From NCBI GenBank assembly GCA_031181345.1, contig JAPSLC010000017.1, forward strand, positions 1-64,000: DNA of 64,000 bases, written 5' to 3'. Shown here piece by piece: positions 63,773-64,000 of this stretch. Origin of the DNA: Cupriavidus sp. (GTDB lineage Bacteria > Pseudomonadota > Gammaproteobacteria > Burkholderiales > Burkholderiaceae). The notes under the pieces are model-generated. The model did no database searches, was not told where the DNA came from, and saw only the letters and a list, made by a program, of their open reading frames with translations. Each line of letters opens with the position of its first letter. Within the stretch, counting starts at the first letter, position 1. The translations under genes and the position numbers were made by a program.

Positions 63773-64000
63773 GATGCGCGGTACGTTCGCGCGCCCCTAG
63801 CGCTTCCGCGGGCCTTTCCCATCGCGCACACCCTACCGGCACCCTACCAACTGCAAACAAATGTAAGCACTTTAAAAAGTGCCATGGAAGCGGCCATAAT
63901 TTGTAAAAACTGCAGTACGCTAATAACAATCGATTAAGACATTACTAAATCTCGATATAAACAAAATTAAAGTCAAACAACCGGCAAACGGACATTCGGC
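63773..64000. other. AT-rich end region
   Basis: These 228 bases after the SMR gene hold no gene. From about 63850 the composition turns AT-rich, with a 16-bp inverted repeat (GCACTTT-AA-AAAGTGC, 63867-63882) and long A/T stretches near 63900-63975. This looks like an upstream regulatory region of a gene beyond the window, or the edge of foreign DNA. Confidence 0.5.

Overview
The window is high-GC bacterial chromosome. Gene content points to a betaproteobacterium of the Burkholderiaceae, most likely Cupriavidus or a close relative. The evidence is carA/leuE-like/carB order, a Bug-type tripartite tricarboxylate receptor, an anthranilate-CoA type aromatic operon, a DUF1801 protein, and gloB/methyltransferase/rnhA/dnaQ synteny. 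Species was not tested by any search.

Layout, left to right. (1) 1-2880, minus strand: carB (cut by the window edge), a LeuE-like exporter, and carA. (2) 3417-11459, minus strand: a seven-gene operon for aerobic CoA-dependent breakdown of 2-aminobenzoate or a similar ortho-substituted benzoate. In transcription order it encodes a fused FAD monooxygenase/old-yellow-enzyme reductase, SDR dehydrogenase, enoyl-CoA hydratase, acyl-CoA dehydrogenase, benzoate-CoA-type ligase, thioesterase and a RidA-type deaminase. (3) 11630-18720: prpE, a MltD-type murein transglycosylase, gloB diverging from a methyltransferase, rnhA, dnaQ, and tRNA-Val(CAC). (4) 18789-23130: a DUF1801 protein, two tandem paralogous lipoproteins, a broken DUF1016 nuclease gene, and waaC.

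(5) 23331-35869: a complete glycerol module. It has the glpSTPQUV-type ABC importer (two ATPases, two permeases, a small DUF2160 membrane protein, a periplasmic binding protein) read leftward. A DeoR-family glpR diverges from it, and glpK and glpD lie to the right. purU and a Nudix gene sit between glpR and glpK. Import, phosphorylation, oxidation and regulation are therefore all encoded together. (6) 35930-37082: an MliC-like lysozyme inhibitor, a conserved hypothetical, and a 24-residue membrane protein. (7) 37343-52175: a cellulose synthesis operon in the unusual order bcsB-Z-C-E-F-Q-A-G-R, with most junctions overlapping. It includes the phosphoethanolamine transferase BcsG and the c-di-GMP readers BcsA (PilZ) and BcsE.

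(8) 52156-53955: a TetR regulator and an exported protein built from (T/V)DGAR repeats at 12- and 26-residue spacing. Its promoter carries an operator-like palindrome in the spacer, and a terminator-like hairpin lies in the leader. I consider this the best candidate for something undescribed. (9) 53956-57727: a VOC-family protein, a toxin-antitoxin-like pair whose toxin looks frameshifted, tRNA-Ser(GGA), and a small accessory island with an abortive-infection protein and a DUF3800 protein. (10) 57660-62737: an amidase, a Bug receptor, a LysR regulator and a DadA-like amine oxidase. Near-identical palindromes sit at both ends of the LysR gene. (11) 62821-63772: a GFA-family protein and an SMR exporter, followed by an AT-rich end.

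Two kinds of short repeat recur. One is a palindrome with CCCTCTCCCGC/GCGGGAGAGGG arms (five copies, three intergenic regions). The other is 8-9 bp tandem repeats placed just upstream of genes.
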